Positions 26,901 to 38,714 of a DNA stretch of 64,000 bases are shown here, piece by piece. Below the pieces are notes generated by a model. The model had not been told where the DNA came from. It ran no database searches and saw nothing but the letters and a program-made list of their open reading frames with translations. The stretch is from Cardinalis cardinalis. Taxonomy: Eukaryota > Chordata > Aves > Passeriformes > Cardinalidae. The position numbers and the translations under genes were made by a program. Position 1 is the first letter of the stretch. Each line of letters starts with the position of its first letter. The stretch covers positions 1,214,721 to 1,278,720 of the forward strand of contig JACDOX010000080.1 of the NCBI GenBank assembly GCA_014549065.1, in the 5' to 3' direction.

Positions 26901-29900
26901 TAGACATAAGTGGATATATTAAAATATAAAATGTTTTCTTCCTAATTAAAAAAAGCAATTTGGTATATTCAGTGTCTTTAATCAGCGACAGCCATTTTAG
27001 CATATTTTTTACAATTAGAAGTCAGTTTTTCCCACTATTTCTTGTATGCAGGTGTTCTGCAGAAAAATGAGATTTGATTCTCAGGTTAAGTACTGCATGT
27101 ATTTTCTGTTTAAGGAAAAAGCACTTGTAAGAATGTTAAAATTAACTGGTTTTGGGTTAAAATATCCTTCCTATTAGTGTTTACTACTAAATATTAGTTA
27201 AGTATATCCAGTTAGAAAATACTAAATTCCTTACAGGAATCAAGCCTACCACCATTACCTCAGAGTAACTACTATTTTTAAATAAGAAATTTCAAATAGT
27301 CAGGGGTGTTACTTTCCACAGTAAAAATATTCCCAGTTCTTTCTCTCATGTTCATAAAGAAAGAAACAAGAACAAAACAGGTGTGGAGAAGAAAGAAAGT
27401 TAAAAGTGTTTTTTTTCAGTTATTTAAAACTTGGAAATGGAACATGAATGCTTCATTTATTAGTTCAAATGAATGCTTCATTTATTACTTTCCTTACCCA
27501 AGGCACAGTTAGTAAGATTTCTAACATGCAAAGCAGTGTGTAATCTTTCTCAGGAACTTGTGCAGCTGCTGGGCATGGCTGGGACCTGGACACTTGTTCT
27601 GCAGCATCCATGATCCAGGTGGAGATCCTGCCCTGCAGTGCCCCTGGAGCTGTTTCTGAATGCCCAAACTGTTCTATGCTTTCCTAGACTTTCCCTTGCA
27701 GCCTATTCTAATGAATTAAATTCTTCCCTCAGGTTTTGAAGGAAGGTTGTTTGTACTGGGATTATCTCACACTCAGCNCCTTGTCCCCAGAGAACAGCCA
27801 GAACCTCAGTGACACTGAGAGGAGCTTTTCTTGACAAGTGTGTGTGTATTTTGTTATCCTCTGCCCTTGTGAAGGATCAGCTGCTGCCTGAAAGGTGTCC
27901 TTCTAATTTAATCTCTGCAGAGTTTAAATCTTCACTCTTCTATAATTGGTGCTCTTTCAGGGTCTAACTCTAGNACTGCCTTAGTTTCTACTGCAGGATT
28001 TCCTTGCTGGCAAAACTACTTTCTTTTTTTGATTTTATTTTTTTATTTTAAGGTGTTCAGTTGCTGCTGTCTTGTTACGTTCAACATTGGGTACAAACCA
28101 CTAATAGATGGCAAGAAACTGAGGNGGGAAACTCAGGAAGGCACAAGTTAGGAACTATGTGATGTAGCAATAACTGCCACTGGATGAAATGATTGTGCTG
28201 GAATGTGGCATGATGCACAGAAGGTGGGTGCCTGCACTGAGAAAGCTCCTCTGGGCAAGGTAGAGGGGAGCTCAGTGTAGGTCTGATGTGATGGAAGGAG
28301 GGAACTGCTTGGCTTCTCTGCTTCAGCTTCATGGCAGAGGATCTCTCTGGCTGTAAGAGACTGAAGGAACTTCACAAGGGAGGCAGTTTACAACTGTCAG
28401 GAATTGACAGGAATAATGAGAGGAAAAGAAGCATGTGAGAGGTGCAGCTTCAGTTGAGACACTGAGGAGTTCACTGGAAAGACACCAAAGCTGTGTAAGA
28501 ATGCTGGAATTCTTGTTGCTCCCCTGCCTCTAGAAGGGGATGGGATCCTTTCTGAGCCTCTCTGTGCCCCCAGTATTTTCCTGAGCATCCCTTTCACTGC
28601 AGTGAGTGGCTTTTTAGCACTTAGTGGTGGTCACCTTGCTTTGGGAGGAGCAGGTAGGGAGAGGCACAGTGTCACATCATTTACATCATTNCTGTATTTT
28701 CTGTTTCTTTGTAATAAGTGAATGCTAACTGTCCTTGAGTGTTACTTCTTCCCAGCATTTTCTTAGGGGTCCTTTGCTTGTTCAGATTAGCTTATCTGCT
28801 GTTTCCCTTCACTCTCCTGTGAGGAAGCATAAGGAAAGTGAAACAAGGTATATTTTATTCTAGTATTTTTCTTCTTTTTTGTTCTCTGGCCCTTACCTAA
28901 AATTACTAACAACAGAACAAACTAATTAGTTCCCTTGGCATCATGAGAATTGTCACTCCTCTTGTCTGGATTGTACTTTCTTAAAAAAATGTTCTACTCT
29001 TTGCTATCAATGATAAGATCTTAATTACTTCCTCATTTGTTGTACATACAAGGGAATATTGAGATAGCAAAGTTTCTCTCTTCAAAGGCATGGTACATAA
29101 TTTCTGCTCTCTTCAGCTTTGTAAGAATGTGTTATTTGTCCATCAGGTTTGTGGGTGTTATTAACAGGCCAGCAGGTGCACTTTGCATGGTATTAATGGC
29201 TGGGGCTCTTAGGTAGGTGGTAGATGGGAATAGCATTGGGAAAACCAACTGTGCTTGGGAAATTGTTTTTGGAATATCTCCTCTGATAATTCACTGTTGT
29301 TGAAAAGTAGCTTTATGGTGGCAAACTTTAGAGAGCTGTTTGTATGCAGCTGGGACTGAATTTACAGACTGTCTTTCTCTGACTTGCTAAAAAGCTAAGG
29401 ATTGACAACCCCTTTCATCCTGCATTATCCAGTGTAGCTTTTAACTCCAAGAAAACTATGTTCACAAATTGATGCTCTGCTCCTTTGGGGTTGGTGCAGA
29501 AACATTAAATTGTACTAAAATATTCATATGTGAGTGCATTTAGCTGAAAGCAATTGATGTGCTTTTCCCTGGAGAGAGAGGGAGAAAAATGCTGTATGGC
29601 CNTGCACTCCAGCAGACACCCTAGCCATGCTTAAGAGTAATTACACAGCTTGGCTGATCAAAGGTTCTTAAAGTGAAAAAGAAACTGCAGTTGGGCTCTG
29701 GGTTAGTGATGTGTGCTTCCTGCATGGAGTGGCTTCAGCTGCACCAAAGCTGCACATCCTGGAGAAGTGTGTGAGGTACAGTGTAACAGGCNTGAACTAC
29801 TGTCAAGCCAGAAAATATTTTATTGGCCTAATAGCTTGTAATTGAAAGGAATCTCTTGTACAAAGCAATTTTGATCACAAAGATTTCTTTCTAATTTCAT

Positions 29901-32900
29901 TGTCCTTTCACTCTTGCAAAGAAAATAAAANATCTGAGCTGCCTTTAAAAATAGTGTGTATGCCAGAGGGGTTTATTAAAGTGGCCTGTTTAAAAGCATG
30001 CCATTGGTAGGATGATAAATTAGTGTGTGTTGGAGGTTTTCAGCATAATTCAAAAATTGTCATAAAAATCAATAGCAGTTGACAACATGCTTGCAAAGGA
30101 GCTACCTCAGCTTCTGGGCACCTGTGGCTGCCCTGTGGCTGTCACAGCACCATTCAAGGGCTCTGGAGTTGGAATAAAAACTGTTCTTGTAGTTCTCTTG
30201 AGCAAATGTCCCTTAACTGCCCCAAGGCAGCCTAAGGCATATTTAAATATTCTCATAAGTACAAATGAAGTAATATCATATGCCACAAATTATTCTATAA
30301 ATAATTACAAGAGTTTGTATGCACAGGAAAATAACTGCATTGGTATTTTGGTAATTGCAGTCATCCACATACAGCACTCCTGTGCATTTGTCCAAACAGC
30401 ATGTAAGTATGGATTCTGGGGCCAGATGTGCAGATTGGTGCATGTGAAGTCTGCCAGTGAATAAATTGGGTATGTCTGAAGCAGAAATAGAGTTTAGGGA
30501 GTGGCCAAGGAGGATTTTTTTTTCATTTTAATGATTAGCATGTAATGACTCTAAGACATACTACAGTNATTTCTGTTGGAAAAATATAAGTCTAGATGAA
30601 TACTTTAACTAGCAACTGAGAAAGTGGATTTTTGATTTGGAATCTTGACTTTGAGTAGGATCAGTTTGGGAGTTGGACTTGTGGGGGTTTTTTAGGGTGG
30701 TTGTGATGCAAGTCTGTGCTTATAAACTTGGAGGTCTGTGTGAGGGTCCTGCCTGCCACCAGTGTTGTGCAGGACGTGTGGCAGGACAGGTAAAGCCCCC
30801 TGGCCTCTGGGCCAGTTGCTGGCAGAGACACCTTGTGCTGCTGCTGTGGCCTTGGGAGAAGCCTCGTGGGTGCTCCCTATCTCCTGAGGTACTGAGCTCT
30901 CCCAGCAGCACATCTGGAGTGTTGGTACCTCCCCATGGTGCCTCCTGGTGCTCTGCTTTGCAGAGTCTTGCCTGTTTGGTGCATTCACTGTCCTGTGCAG
31001 TGTGTTCCCTGTTCCATCCTGCTCTCCTTGCCATCAGCTCTCTTCTCTGGTGTCCTTTCCCCTTGTTGATGTCTGCCAGCAACTTAATAAAAATATTTGT
31101 GGCATGGCTATGATGTTTGTACAGTATTTCCTGTGTGAAATGAAGTTCCTGAGAGCCAAGACAATTTTCTAAGCTGATGTCATGTCCATATACCACCAAA
31201 ATGTTTGCTTCCTTGACTTCAGTTGCTTTTGGCACTTCATGTGTTCAGAGTGCTGTGGACCCTTTGCTCTGGAATATGTGTGTGCTGTTTTGCTGCCTGT
31301 TCTCGTGTGGCACAGTGCTGGCAGCAGCCCTTCAGTGGAAATCTGCCTGTGCCCAGCTCTAGGGAGTTGAGAAATGCTGCTCCATGGCCTGGACTTTGCT
31401 CTAAGTGCTGTNACTGGGGGCTGTGCATCAGCTGCCTGGCAGCAGGAATTAGAGCAACTTCCAGGGTTCCAAAAAGCTGGAACTTGATGTTGGTGTAAAG
31501 CTGTATCTGGCTCCTGAGAGGTGTGACCCAGCCTTGGGTTCATCTGCTCTGTGCCTTGCCTGGTGTCCTGCCCTGAGGAGCTCCTTGCAGAGCCTGCTGT
31601 GTGTGCTGAAGCTGCATTACAGTTAAGTGGCTTTTAGCATGGCAGAGCTCTGGGGTTCCCTCTGCAAGGGACTCTGCCCTGGGGTACCCAGCTCCTTTCT
31701 GCTTCCCTTCCTCACCTGCTGCACACGTCCTGGCTGGGGCTACAGTCCTGACCTGGGACTGGGAACTCTGACACAGCAATGACAGGACTTGGCAAAAGGC
31801 CTGACAGAAGTTACTGATTTCAGGGAAAACATCAGAACAAGGCTGTTACTCTGAAAAGAAATAAAGATTTGAATTTCTCAATGCTTTATGTCATCTCTGG
31901 ATGACCAGTTGAATTCTCAGGACAGCAGTGAACAGTCCTGAAACTTTATCATTTAGGCATTGTGGATCCCTCCTACTGAACTGCAGAATATATTAAAACT
32001 AAGATTTAAGCAGTCCTGTCCCTTTGACAGTACAGAAGTGTTACTAAGAACCTGTTGTCCTTTGTGCTCTCCATGAAAACATTGCTGAGGTGATCTCCTG
32101 TCAGGGTTAGAGCTGACTGGCAGCACCACTTGTCTGAACCAGGGAGCCCAAAGCACATAACCTGGAAGGCCATGGCCTAGATGCATAATAAGTGCTTTTA
32201 GACAAGCCTGGTGATTTACAAATGTCCTTTTAATGAAGCATCCTTGTCTTTCCTAGATATTTTAATAGAATATATTCGTAGGCATCTGGCTCCTGGTTAG
32301 CTGGATTCTTTCCAAAGATTGAACTTCACAATGTTAAGCAGACTGATAAGAGTATCTGGTAGTCTGGATGACTGGCACTTAATGAATTGCTCTAAAAAAA
32401 AAATCAAATTACAGTAATGTGTCTTTTAAAAGAGCTTGTATTAAAGACAGCATGATGTTAGAATAATTTCTTCTGTAACATCTGTTCTTTTATTTGGTAT
32501 AATTAAAATATTGCATTCTTACCATAAGTTCTAATGTGGACATATTAGGTTACATTGCAGCTGTGGTTAAAATGGATTGACCTCCAATAGTAATCCACTT
32601 GGTAAAAGCCTGCTGAGGCCAAGGGGTTTCTGAGTGTGTTCACCAGCTGTGTGGTTTTGTGGAAGGACATGGACTAGATTCCATGATTCAAAGGAAGCCT
32701 TTTTGATAGGAAATACTTCGTTTCGGCTTTATTTCTCCTCCCCTATAGTTTTTACACTAGAGAGTTTTTTTATAAAAATACAGAAGAGCTTCATAAATTT
32801 CATTTATCTATTCCTTTTTAAAAAACCGTAGTGAGCAGAATCTGTGGTTGGAGAAACAAGAGAAGGCATTTTTTTCTTTAATTGCTGTAATGACTCTGAG

Positions 32901-35900
32901 GCCTGTATGGCAGAAGCCTCTGTGGGTCTGTGAACACCTTGGTTTGCCACTCCTGTGTAGCTCTGTGCATGTCCCACAGCTGGGCTTGGCTCTGCCACGC
33001 TAAAAACCACTTAACTGTAATGCAGTTTGAGCTGCACAGTGCTAAGATCGGTTTTGATCCTCTTACCCTCCCTGTGTACCCCCAGTATTATTTATTGAGT
33101 TAAATCAGATTTATATTTTCTTAGATATGGAATACCCTTGGTATTTTTAAAAGAGAAATTATGTTAGTATTTGGGGCTATGGCTTTTCTAAGCATGTGTA
33201 AAGTACCACCTTTTGACTGCTTTTGATAGGTGAGCCCCTAACTAAATTTATGTNTTAATTTTCTGTTATTGAATGAGTTGGTGAAAAGTACTTCCCTTAG
33301 TTTTCTTCTGTAATGTTAGTTAACTGAAGAGTTCAGCTCTGACTGGAAAAACTGTCAGGGCCCTGAAATACCCTTGGTTTTGGGTGGATGATAGAATGGA
33401 TGGGTTTGGGTGGATGATAGAATGGAGAAGTAATAGTTTTCAGCTGTGAATAAAAGAACTGACACAGATCTATTTACCTATAAATTGCAATCTCTTTTGA
33501 CTGTAAGGCTCTTTGGAGATGTGAAAGTGGAAGCCCCAAGGTGCAGAGCTGTTGGTGTAGCTGGTGTGCCTTCTGTACCCATCCTGTGTGGGAGTGGGCA
33601 GTGGGTGGGGAAGGGAGGCTTTGGGAGGGCTGGGTGAGGAACACAAACTGCAGGTGGGCAGGGCACCANCCCTCTGGGGTTCCTCAAAGGTTTATCCTGC
33701 TCCAAAGGGAGCCTTTCAANGGCCTAACACCTCAATTTCAGCTTTGAGCATTCTGTCTGAGGTAAAGGCTCTGAGGGGCTTTGAAGAGCCCTGCTTTGCT
33801 CTTCAGGCAGCTGCATTATCCATCTGTAGGTTCTCTTCCCTAATACTTGCACTGGGAATCTCCAGGGTGGTGGGGAACATGGATTGCCCTGGCCTTTAGC
33901 TGAGCATGTCAGATGTTTTTGATGCAGACTTTATTTTTTTCCCCTAATCTGTCTTTGCTCCTTTGGGATTCTCCTTTTGCAGTTACATTGCATCCCCAGG
34001 TGGGGAAGGGAACCAACCATCAGTTGCCTTTAGTACTGGAAACTACTGTAATGTAAAAACTGCTGCATGTAATTGATTTGGGTTAAGGTTTGTGAGAGCT
34101 TAGTGAGACTGTGGCATGGAGACCAAAAATGTCTGTCTCTTGTTTTTTCCCAGGAACTTTACATTGCTGTGGGAATATCTGGAGCAATCCAACACTTGGC
34201 TGGAATGAAAGACAGCAAGGTATGTGAAGGTGGATGTACTAGAAGAGATTTTTGAGGAAGGAAGTGAGCTGACTCNCTTGCTTTTACATCAGTGCTTTAG
34301 ATGGTTTTCGTATTTCCTGCTGCTTTAAAACACTTTTTGACAAAAAAAGATACTGTGGCAAAACATCTCATGCAGTAGCAAAACCTTTGCACTACAACCC
34401 ACAGTGATCACTGGAAGCAGCTAATTGACTTTGTTTAAAAAAACCTCACCCAAAGCACATATGCCTGAATTCTATACAATAGTTCCATTTGCCTTAATTC
34501 CAGACTATGACATATTAATTCATGCATAACAATGCACAATTTGAATTATGAACTTACTATTCCATAAAGTAAAAGATGTCTCTGACATTCCTGCATTTAG
34601 CCATTCAAATGGAAACCTGCAATAAAATGGCAGTAAAACTTTAAAAGGTTTAACTCATTAGCTGCCAAAGCAAATAATCCAAAATTGGAATTGCCAGTTT
34701 GGCCCACAGTGCAGTGTTTGAAAAGAGGAGCAGAGTTACCTGCTGATTGATACTATCAAATGGCAGACATCAAAAACTGGAGGTCCTGCCTCCCACAGTA
34801 ATTTTTTAAAAAGGCTATGTGTTTTTTTTTTTTTTCTATTTTCAGAGAATGAACTTAACCAAGCCACACTTTTGAATAGTTTATAAAGCTGAGGAAGAGG
34901 GTTTCAAACTTCAGGTAGTTTTTTGTATTTAACCAGCAACAGACTAGTGAGTTTGTGACTGGTAATTGTCCTCAAAACCAGCCTGTGTGGAAGGATGATC
35001 TCTGCTTTCTTACCAATTTTTTTCTCATGCATTATATAAATATTTTGGGGGGGGGCAATGATAAGCTTTCTAAAAGCAGGGACATGAGTGGTGTTAGCAT
35101 TANTTGATGCAGTGGAGAAAAACCAACCAAAATCCAAGATGTTAAGGGTGTGTGATGGGCAGAGGTGAAGGTGTCTCTTGAGAAGTGGGAACTGTGCAGT
35201 GTATTCCCAAGGGCTCTGGTGANCAGCACTGCCACGGTTTCTGCCACATTCCTGCTTTCAGTGCAGCAGAGGGGGAGTCCAGGCACAGCACTGCTGCCAC
35301 GGCCACCTGGGCTCCTCTGGCACTGCTGGGCCACAGGTGGCTTTGTCTGGAGCTTTGTTTGCAGCACTTCAGGCTCCAGCTCTGCCCCTGGCTGAGTGAG
35401 GACATGGGCAGGTGGGGTGAGCAGCAGCCACTGCCTGAGAACTGCCTATTGGAAGCTGCATAGACTTGATGTGACCCTCTTTGTGTTCATCTGCTACCTT
35501 AGCTCAGTTCAGACTGCCAGCAGCACTGGGAACCTCTGACTTGAAAATCCAGAATTTCCTTTGTTACAAAAACACTGAGCAGTGATACTAACCTGTACTG
35601 TCACAGCAAAACCTCTGCTTTTATGACTTTTCCAAAGGCATGTTTGAANTTTTGAGGTATTCTGCTATAACAAATAATGACAGATGAAATTTGTTGATAT
35701 GAGATGCTTATTTAACCCTTCAACTTCTCCTATATCTGAGTTTTTTAGCATAAGCTAAAGTGTCTGTTGTAAAATTCAGATTTAGTTACTGGTATTTGGA
35801 ATGTGTTCTGTCATCCTTTCAGCTGAGACATTTAGGTGGGGTAATTATGGAGAAGATCCAGTTTTCCCAAACAAAGGATTCTGCAGTCATGGGAGCTCTC

Positions 35901-38503
35901 TAGAGTGTCCTCTGTCCTCCCTCAGCACTCTGAATTATCTGGCATTGTGAACTTGCACACTTCAGGATATGTTTTCCAAAGCAGTCTGATGCTTTCTACC
36001 AAGTGAAATGTATAATTTATTTGTTCTTTTACAGCAAGGTAGAAAATGCAGCTTTTGAGGACACCTGAAGAATTGTTATTGCTTTCTTTCCTTATTTCTA
36101 ATTCCCTCATGAGAGTTTCCCTATCTTTTCTTACTCAGAGATTTAACTCACAAAGTTCTGTTGTGAGCAGGGTGGTGCTTTTGCTGCTCACCTGAGTTAG
36201 CAATGAGGAAGGGACCCAAATCTTACTGAAGTTACTTCAGCTAAAGGAGGCAGAGGAAGGAATAAGCTGCCAAACCAAAGCTTTAGACAGTTTTGCAAGC
36301 AGTTTGTTAATTATTTTTGTGCTAAGGACAGAGCTGGCAGCCCCTGTGGTGCTGGCCTTGGCTGGGCTTCAGCATCAGCCCCTGTGGATGGTTCTGCAAG
36401 GAATNGCAGGACCTCAGAAGGGTCAGAGAAAGGCTTTACTCAGGGATCACAGCCTGGATTTGCTCCCTGCACTACAGCCTGTCTGGGGAGCCTTGCATTT
36501 GCAAAGAGGGGTAACTGAAGTAAAACTGTAAAGGAGGAGAGCTCTGGGGAGAACATTTCAAGGGCAGCATTGCTGCAGCACTTGCANGTCCTTGGCCAGA
36601 GGGCAGGGCAGTGCTCTGGGCACTGCCCACTTCCATTTGTGGTGGGGTCCTCTACAGGGACTCTCAGGGGACAAATGGCCAAGAAGTAACATTGCTGGGG
36701 GCCTGAAACCACAGGATTTGTAAATGTTTCTCTTTGAATTACTGCCACTAGGCCCCTACTTCCCGAGCCATTAATTTTGTTGGATTTTCAGTGGAGGGAG
36801 TAGAATAGACCCAGGAGTTGTGGTTCCCTGGGTGTGGCAGTCAGGGCCTCAGCTGCCTGGTGGGTCACAGCTGTCCCCAGCCATTGTCCCTCTGGTACTG
36901 CCCCAGTCTGTGCTCCAGGCCCCTGCTTGGTGCAAGGCTCCCTTCTGGGAGTGCTTGCTTTGCTTCAGGGTTCTTTTCCCTTCTCTGCAGAGNGCTCCCC
37001 AGCCTGCTGCAGATTGTGATGGGGACACCCAGCCATGCTGATCTTGCTGGGAGCTGTCACAGGCAGTTCAGGATGATTCAGTGTAGGGCAGGGTTTAAAC
37101 CAGGATGTTTTCTGGATCATTGTGTTGAGATTTGTTGTGCTGTTTTCTACTGTGTGACAAACTAAATGCTGTCCCATTGTAAGTACAGAGGCCTTTGGGC
37201 AGGGCTGTATTGTGCTTGTTGTAACTGCTGCCTCCAGGTTAGTTCTGCAGTGGTGCAGCTTAGAATGTGCAGATAATCCTTTTGTAGTAATTTTTTTCTA
37301 GGCTTTTCTACTAAGAAGGATAGAAGAGATGTATATGATGAGCAGGGAAGGAAGGGTTTGTGGTTTTTTTTCAGGGGGATTGTGGTGTATATGGAGGGAA
37401 GGAGGTGCTTGTTTTTGAGATGGAAAAATATTAAATGCCCAGATAAATCTTCTGCTTCTGGGGNCCTGGAGAGAATATAGCCCATATCCTGGCTAAGACC
37501 TGGCCCTTTAATCCAGCCCCAGAGGATGATCAATATCTAGATTNATATGGTGCTTTAACTTTGCTTGCAGACCATTGTTGCTATTAACAAGGATCCAGAA
37601 GCTCCAATTTTCCAAGTGGCAGACTATGGACTGGTAGCAGACTTATTTCAGGTGAGGCTAAACTTCATGTAAGGGTAACTTTGGGAGAGCTGACAGGGGC
37701 TTACATAATATAATCCAATGAGTGTTAACCATGTCTGTGTGAAGGTGTTTGTTGTTTAATAATTTGCTTTCTGATGTCATGATTTGCATGCTTAAAAGCA
37801 AATCCCTGCAAGTAGGTTGTGTTGGGGGGGTGTCACAGCTAGCCTGCCTCAGTTCCCTCAGTTCTGGTTTCCTGAGGTTGNACCACTTTGGAAATAACCA
37901 CACATAGGTACTTGCATGTATTTTTAAACTTCATAAAGTTCAGAAGNAGAGAGTTGGCAGGAGGTGTGATTATTTCTGCCTGGGCTTGCTGCCCCACTCA
38001 CTGATGCCCAGGAGGAGCTTGCAGTTCCCTCTGGAGCTCCGAGCCAGCCCTGTCCCAGTGCCTGTGTGTGGCCACACGTGTGAGTGGCGGGAGTGGCTCT
38101 GTGGAGGCACGNGCAGAAACTCTGCCAGCACTTAATGCCATTCCTGAAATAATGCCCGCTGGCTCCGTGGTGAGCACGGGCCTCTCTGTGAGCCAGAGAC
38201 AAAGTCACATTCTGAAGAAACACCATGTAGACAATTTCCTTAATAAATTTTGTACGAATGCATTATTTCCACCTAATGGAAATGTAGCTCTCTTAAATAA
38301 TTAAGAGGCTTTATTCAGCAGGAGAGAAATGGGGAGTGCTGTGAGCCTGGAGTGCTGTGCTGGGTGGGAGGGTGGGCAGTGTAAGTGCAGGGCTGGGAAC
38401 TGCACAGGGTCAGTCTGTGGGGGTTAGAGGGGAACATGCACTACCCTGGCACTGGTGTTTGCAGGCGGTGCCGGAGATGACGAAGCTCCTGAAGAAGAAG
38501 TGA
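8893..38503 (+). CDS. ETFA: Electron transfer flavoprotein subunit alpha, mitochondrial (12 exons)
   Basis: ETFA pairs with ETFB in the mitochondrial matrix. The heterodimer holds one FAD and passes electrons from acyl-CoA and amino-acid dehydrogenases to ETF-ubiquinone oxidoreductase. Coding exons are 8893–8931, 14626–14775, 16516–16597, 16699–16781, 18242–18341, 19537–19647, 20856–20957, 21755–21823, 22798–22880, 34154–34219, 37571–37651 and 38465–38503. They total 1005 bases, giving 334 residues against 333 in human. All junctions are GT–AG and in phase. Residues 1–20 are arginine-rich and lack acid residues, as in a mitochondrial presequence. The C-terminal FAD domain carries R224, S249, R250, T267, H287, N301 and D319, matching known human FAD contacts shifted by one. 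The ETF-alpha signature (LY-I-A to A-I-N, 275–301) is complete across exons 10 and 11. No Ns or breaks occur in any exon, so the gene looks functional. Confidence 0.97.
8932..14625 (+). other. ETFA intron 1
   Basis: A 5.7-kb phase-0 intron. The first 250 bases continue the CpG island; the rest is AT-rich unique sequence without a recognised gene or transposon. A 30-bp near-duplication lies just before the acceptor. Confidence 0.85.
14557..14616 (+). repeat. 30-bp tandem duplication beside the exon 2 acceptor
   Basis: Two near-identical 30-base copies beginning GGTTTTTATTTCAATG start at 14557 and 14587. The second copy lies next to the CTTTGCAG acceptor at 14618–14625, so the duplication overlaps the region where the branch point and pyrimidine tract should lie. 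Confidence 0.75.
14626..14775 (+). CDS. ETFA: ETFA exon 2 (residues 14–63)
   Basis: Fifty complete codons begin VSVLRRSQSTLVVAEH, covering the end of the presequence and the first strand of the N-terminal domain, and end at GTSCDK. Boundaries are TTTGCAG and GTAGGA. The segment TLNTITAAKRLGGEVSCLVA is close to human ETFA. Confidence 0.95.
14776..16515 (+). other. ETFA intron 2
   Basis: A 1.7-kb AT-rich phase-0 intron with scattered single Ns. No gene, RNA or transposon is recognised. Confidence 0.85.
16516..16597 (+). CDS. ETFA: ETFA exon 3 (residues 64–90 and part of 91)
   Basis: This exon encodes VASELSKVQGVAKVLVAQHD followed by VYKGFLA, part of domain I. It uses acceptor CACAG and donor GTGAGA and ends one base into codon 91. 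The intron after it is only 101 bases. Confidence 0.95.
16699..16781 (+). CDS. ETFA: ETFA exon 4 (residues 91–118)
   Basis: It completes the split Glu91 codon and encodes the EELTPLIVETHKKFNYTHIC and AGASAFGK segments of domain I, a region strongly conserved in ETF-alpha. Boundaries are TCTCAG and GTGAGT. Confidence 0.95.
18242..18341 (+). CDS. ETFA: ETFA exon 5 (residues 119–151 and part of 152)
   Basis: It encodes NLIPRVAGKLDVAPVSDIIE and IKSPDTFVRTIYA in domain I. Only about 10 of 33 third codon positions are G or C, in contrast to exon 7. Boundaries are TTTCTAG and GTGGGT. Confidence 0.95.
19537..19647 (+). CDS. ETFA: ETFA exon 6 (residues 152–188 and part of 189)
   Basis: It encodes GNIICTVQCDEAVKVFTVRG and TSFEAAPASGGNASVEK, which end domain I and lead into the interdomain linker. 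The donor is GTGAGT and one base of codon 189 is carried over. Confidence 0.95.
20190..20360 (-). mobile_element. Truncated CR1 LINE 3' fragment
   Basis: The + strand reads TTGAGGTTGGAAGGGATCTC, then the characteristic ATCATCTAGTCCAGCCCC, AGCAGGTTG-CCAGGACTGTG and GGTAACCTGTTCCA blocks of the avian CR1 3' end in antisense. The element lies in ETFA intron 6. Assignment is from remembered family features; the exact subfamily is unknown. Confidence 0.8.
20481..20669. repeat. 46-bp minisatellite, about four copies
   Basis: The phrase GTTCCCTG recurs at 20515, 20561, 20607 and 20653, an exact 46-base spacing. Each unit also carries an AGCAGAATTCCT-like segment. The array lies just after the CR1 fragment and 190 bases before ETFA exon 7. 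Confidence 0.85.
20748..20811. repeat. 32-bp tandem duplication upstream of exon 7
   Basis: Two 32-base copies begin CTTGAGCT at 20748 and 20780, and each includes AGGTTTCAGCTTG. The duplication ends about 45 bases before the exon 7 acceptor, where branch-point sequence is expected. Confidence 0.75.
20856..20957 (+). CDS. ETFA: ETFA exon 7 (residues 189–222 and part of 223)
   Basis: It encodes the linker LTPPPPVG and then MSEWIEQKLTKSDRPELTSA and KVVVSG at the start of the FAD-binding domain. Human has a less proline-rich linker at this point. The exon is strikingly GC-rich, with about 30 of 33 third codon positions G or C, unlike its AT-rich neighbours. Boundaries are GATGCAG and GTGAGT. 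Confidence 0.95.
21755..21823 (+). CDS. ETFA: ETFA exon 8 (residues 223–245 and part of 246)
   Basis: It encodes GRGLKSGENFKLLYELADQL and HAA in the FAD domain. R224 of the GRG motif corresponds to the human Arg223 that contacts FAD. Acceptor is TTTTAAG, donor GTAAAT. Confidence 0.95.
22798..22880 (+). CDS. ETFA: ETFA exon 9 (residues 246–273)
   Basis: It encodes VGASRAAVDAGFVPNDLQVG followed by QTGKIVAP. It holds S249, R250 and T267; Thr266 in human is an FAD contact and the site of a known glutaric aciduria II mutation. Boundaries are CAACCAG and GTAAGT. Confidence 0.96.
23606..24158. other. Assembly gap with identical 21-bp flanks
   Basis: A run of 511 Ns (23627–24137) is bordered on both sides by the same 21 bases, at 23606–23626 and 24138–24158, starting GCACATTTGAG and ending TTTGTGAA. 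This suggests overlapping contig ends that were not merged, or a direct repeat that stopped assembly. Confidence 0.95.
26279..26323. repeat. Degenerate ATAAC/ATATAAC simple repeat
   Basis: Six or so copies of an AACAT/ATAAC unit run through this 45-base stretch of ETFA intron 9. Confidence 0.75.
33381..33424. repeat. 26-bp tandem duplication in ETFA intron 9
   Basis: The phrase GGGTGGATGATAGAATGGA occurs at 33382 and again at 33408, a 26-base period with about 1.7 copies. Confidence 0.75.
34154..34219 (+). CDS. ETFA: ETFA exon 10 (residues 274–295)
   Basis: Twenty-two codons encode ELYIAVGISGAIQHLAGMKD and SK, the first two thirds of the ETF-alpha signature. H287 corresponds to the human His286 near the flavin. 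Boundaries are TTCCCAG and GTATGT. Confidence 0.97.
34220..37570 (+). other. ETFA intron 10 (3.4 kb)
   Basis: A phase-0 intron of mixed composition with a poly-T run near 34822–34835. Open frames on both strands (e.g. 35032–35463, 36818–37165) look like chance frames in GC-richer patches. No transposon is recognised. Confidence 0.8.
37571..37651 (+). CDS. ETFA: ETFA exon 11 (residues 296–322)
   Basis: It encodes TIVAINKDPEAPIFQVADYG and LVADLFQ. It completes the ETF-alpha signature at A-I-N (N301) and includes D319, both FAD contacts in human. Boundaries are GCTTGCAG and GTGAGG. Confidence 0.97.
38465..38503 (+). CDS. ETFA: ETFA exon 12 (residues 323–334, stop TGA)
   Basis: It encodes AVPEMTKLLKKK and the stop, nearly identical to the human C terminus. 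All twelve sense codons end in G or C. The acceptor is TTTGCAG. Confidence 0.96.
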   Translation, partial: AVPEMTKLLKKK

Positions 38504-38570
38504 GTGCTNGTGACGGGACCTGGCACTGTGGAGTAAGGGCAAATAAAGGATTTTACTGGAAAGAGGTGGG
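38504..38570 (+). terminator. ETFA: ETFA short 3' UTR and poly(A) signal
   Basis: A canonical AATAAA lies at 38542–38547, only 39 bases after the stop codon, and is followed by a long GT-rich stretch (38566–38640) typical of the downstream cleavage element. The 3' UTR is therefore probably only about 60 bases long. A longer alternative form cannot be excluded. Confidence 0.85.
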
Positions 38571-38714
38571 GTCGGTCACTGTGGTGTTGGGATGGTTGTT
38601 TCTTGTGTTGGGTTTTTTTGTGGTCAGTTGCATGGCACATGGAGTGGTGGGGTGGAAGAAAGCAAGACAGGGAAAGCAGGTAAGAGAAGAAGGCAAGAGC
38701 AATAGAAGGCAGGA

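Larger units (their letters stand above)
22881..34153 (+). other. ETFA intron 9 (11.3 kb)
   Basis: This is the largest ETFA intron. It includes an assembly gap (23627–24137), a degenerate ATAAC repeat (26279–26323) and a 26-bp duplication (33381–33424). No gene is supported; an open frame of 146 codons at 30673–31113 has no recognisable family, splice structure or promoter. Most of the rest is unique AT-rich sequence. Confidence 0.8.

Noticed and set aside
30673..31113. 146-codon + strand frame in ETFA intron 9, with a hydrophobic tail
   Set aside because: Overlapping minus-strand frames are longer, and there is no splice, promoter or family support.
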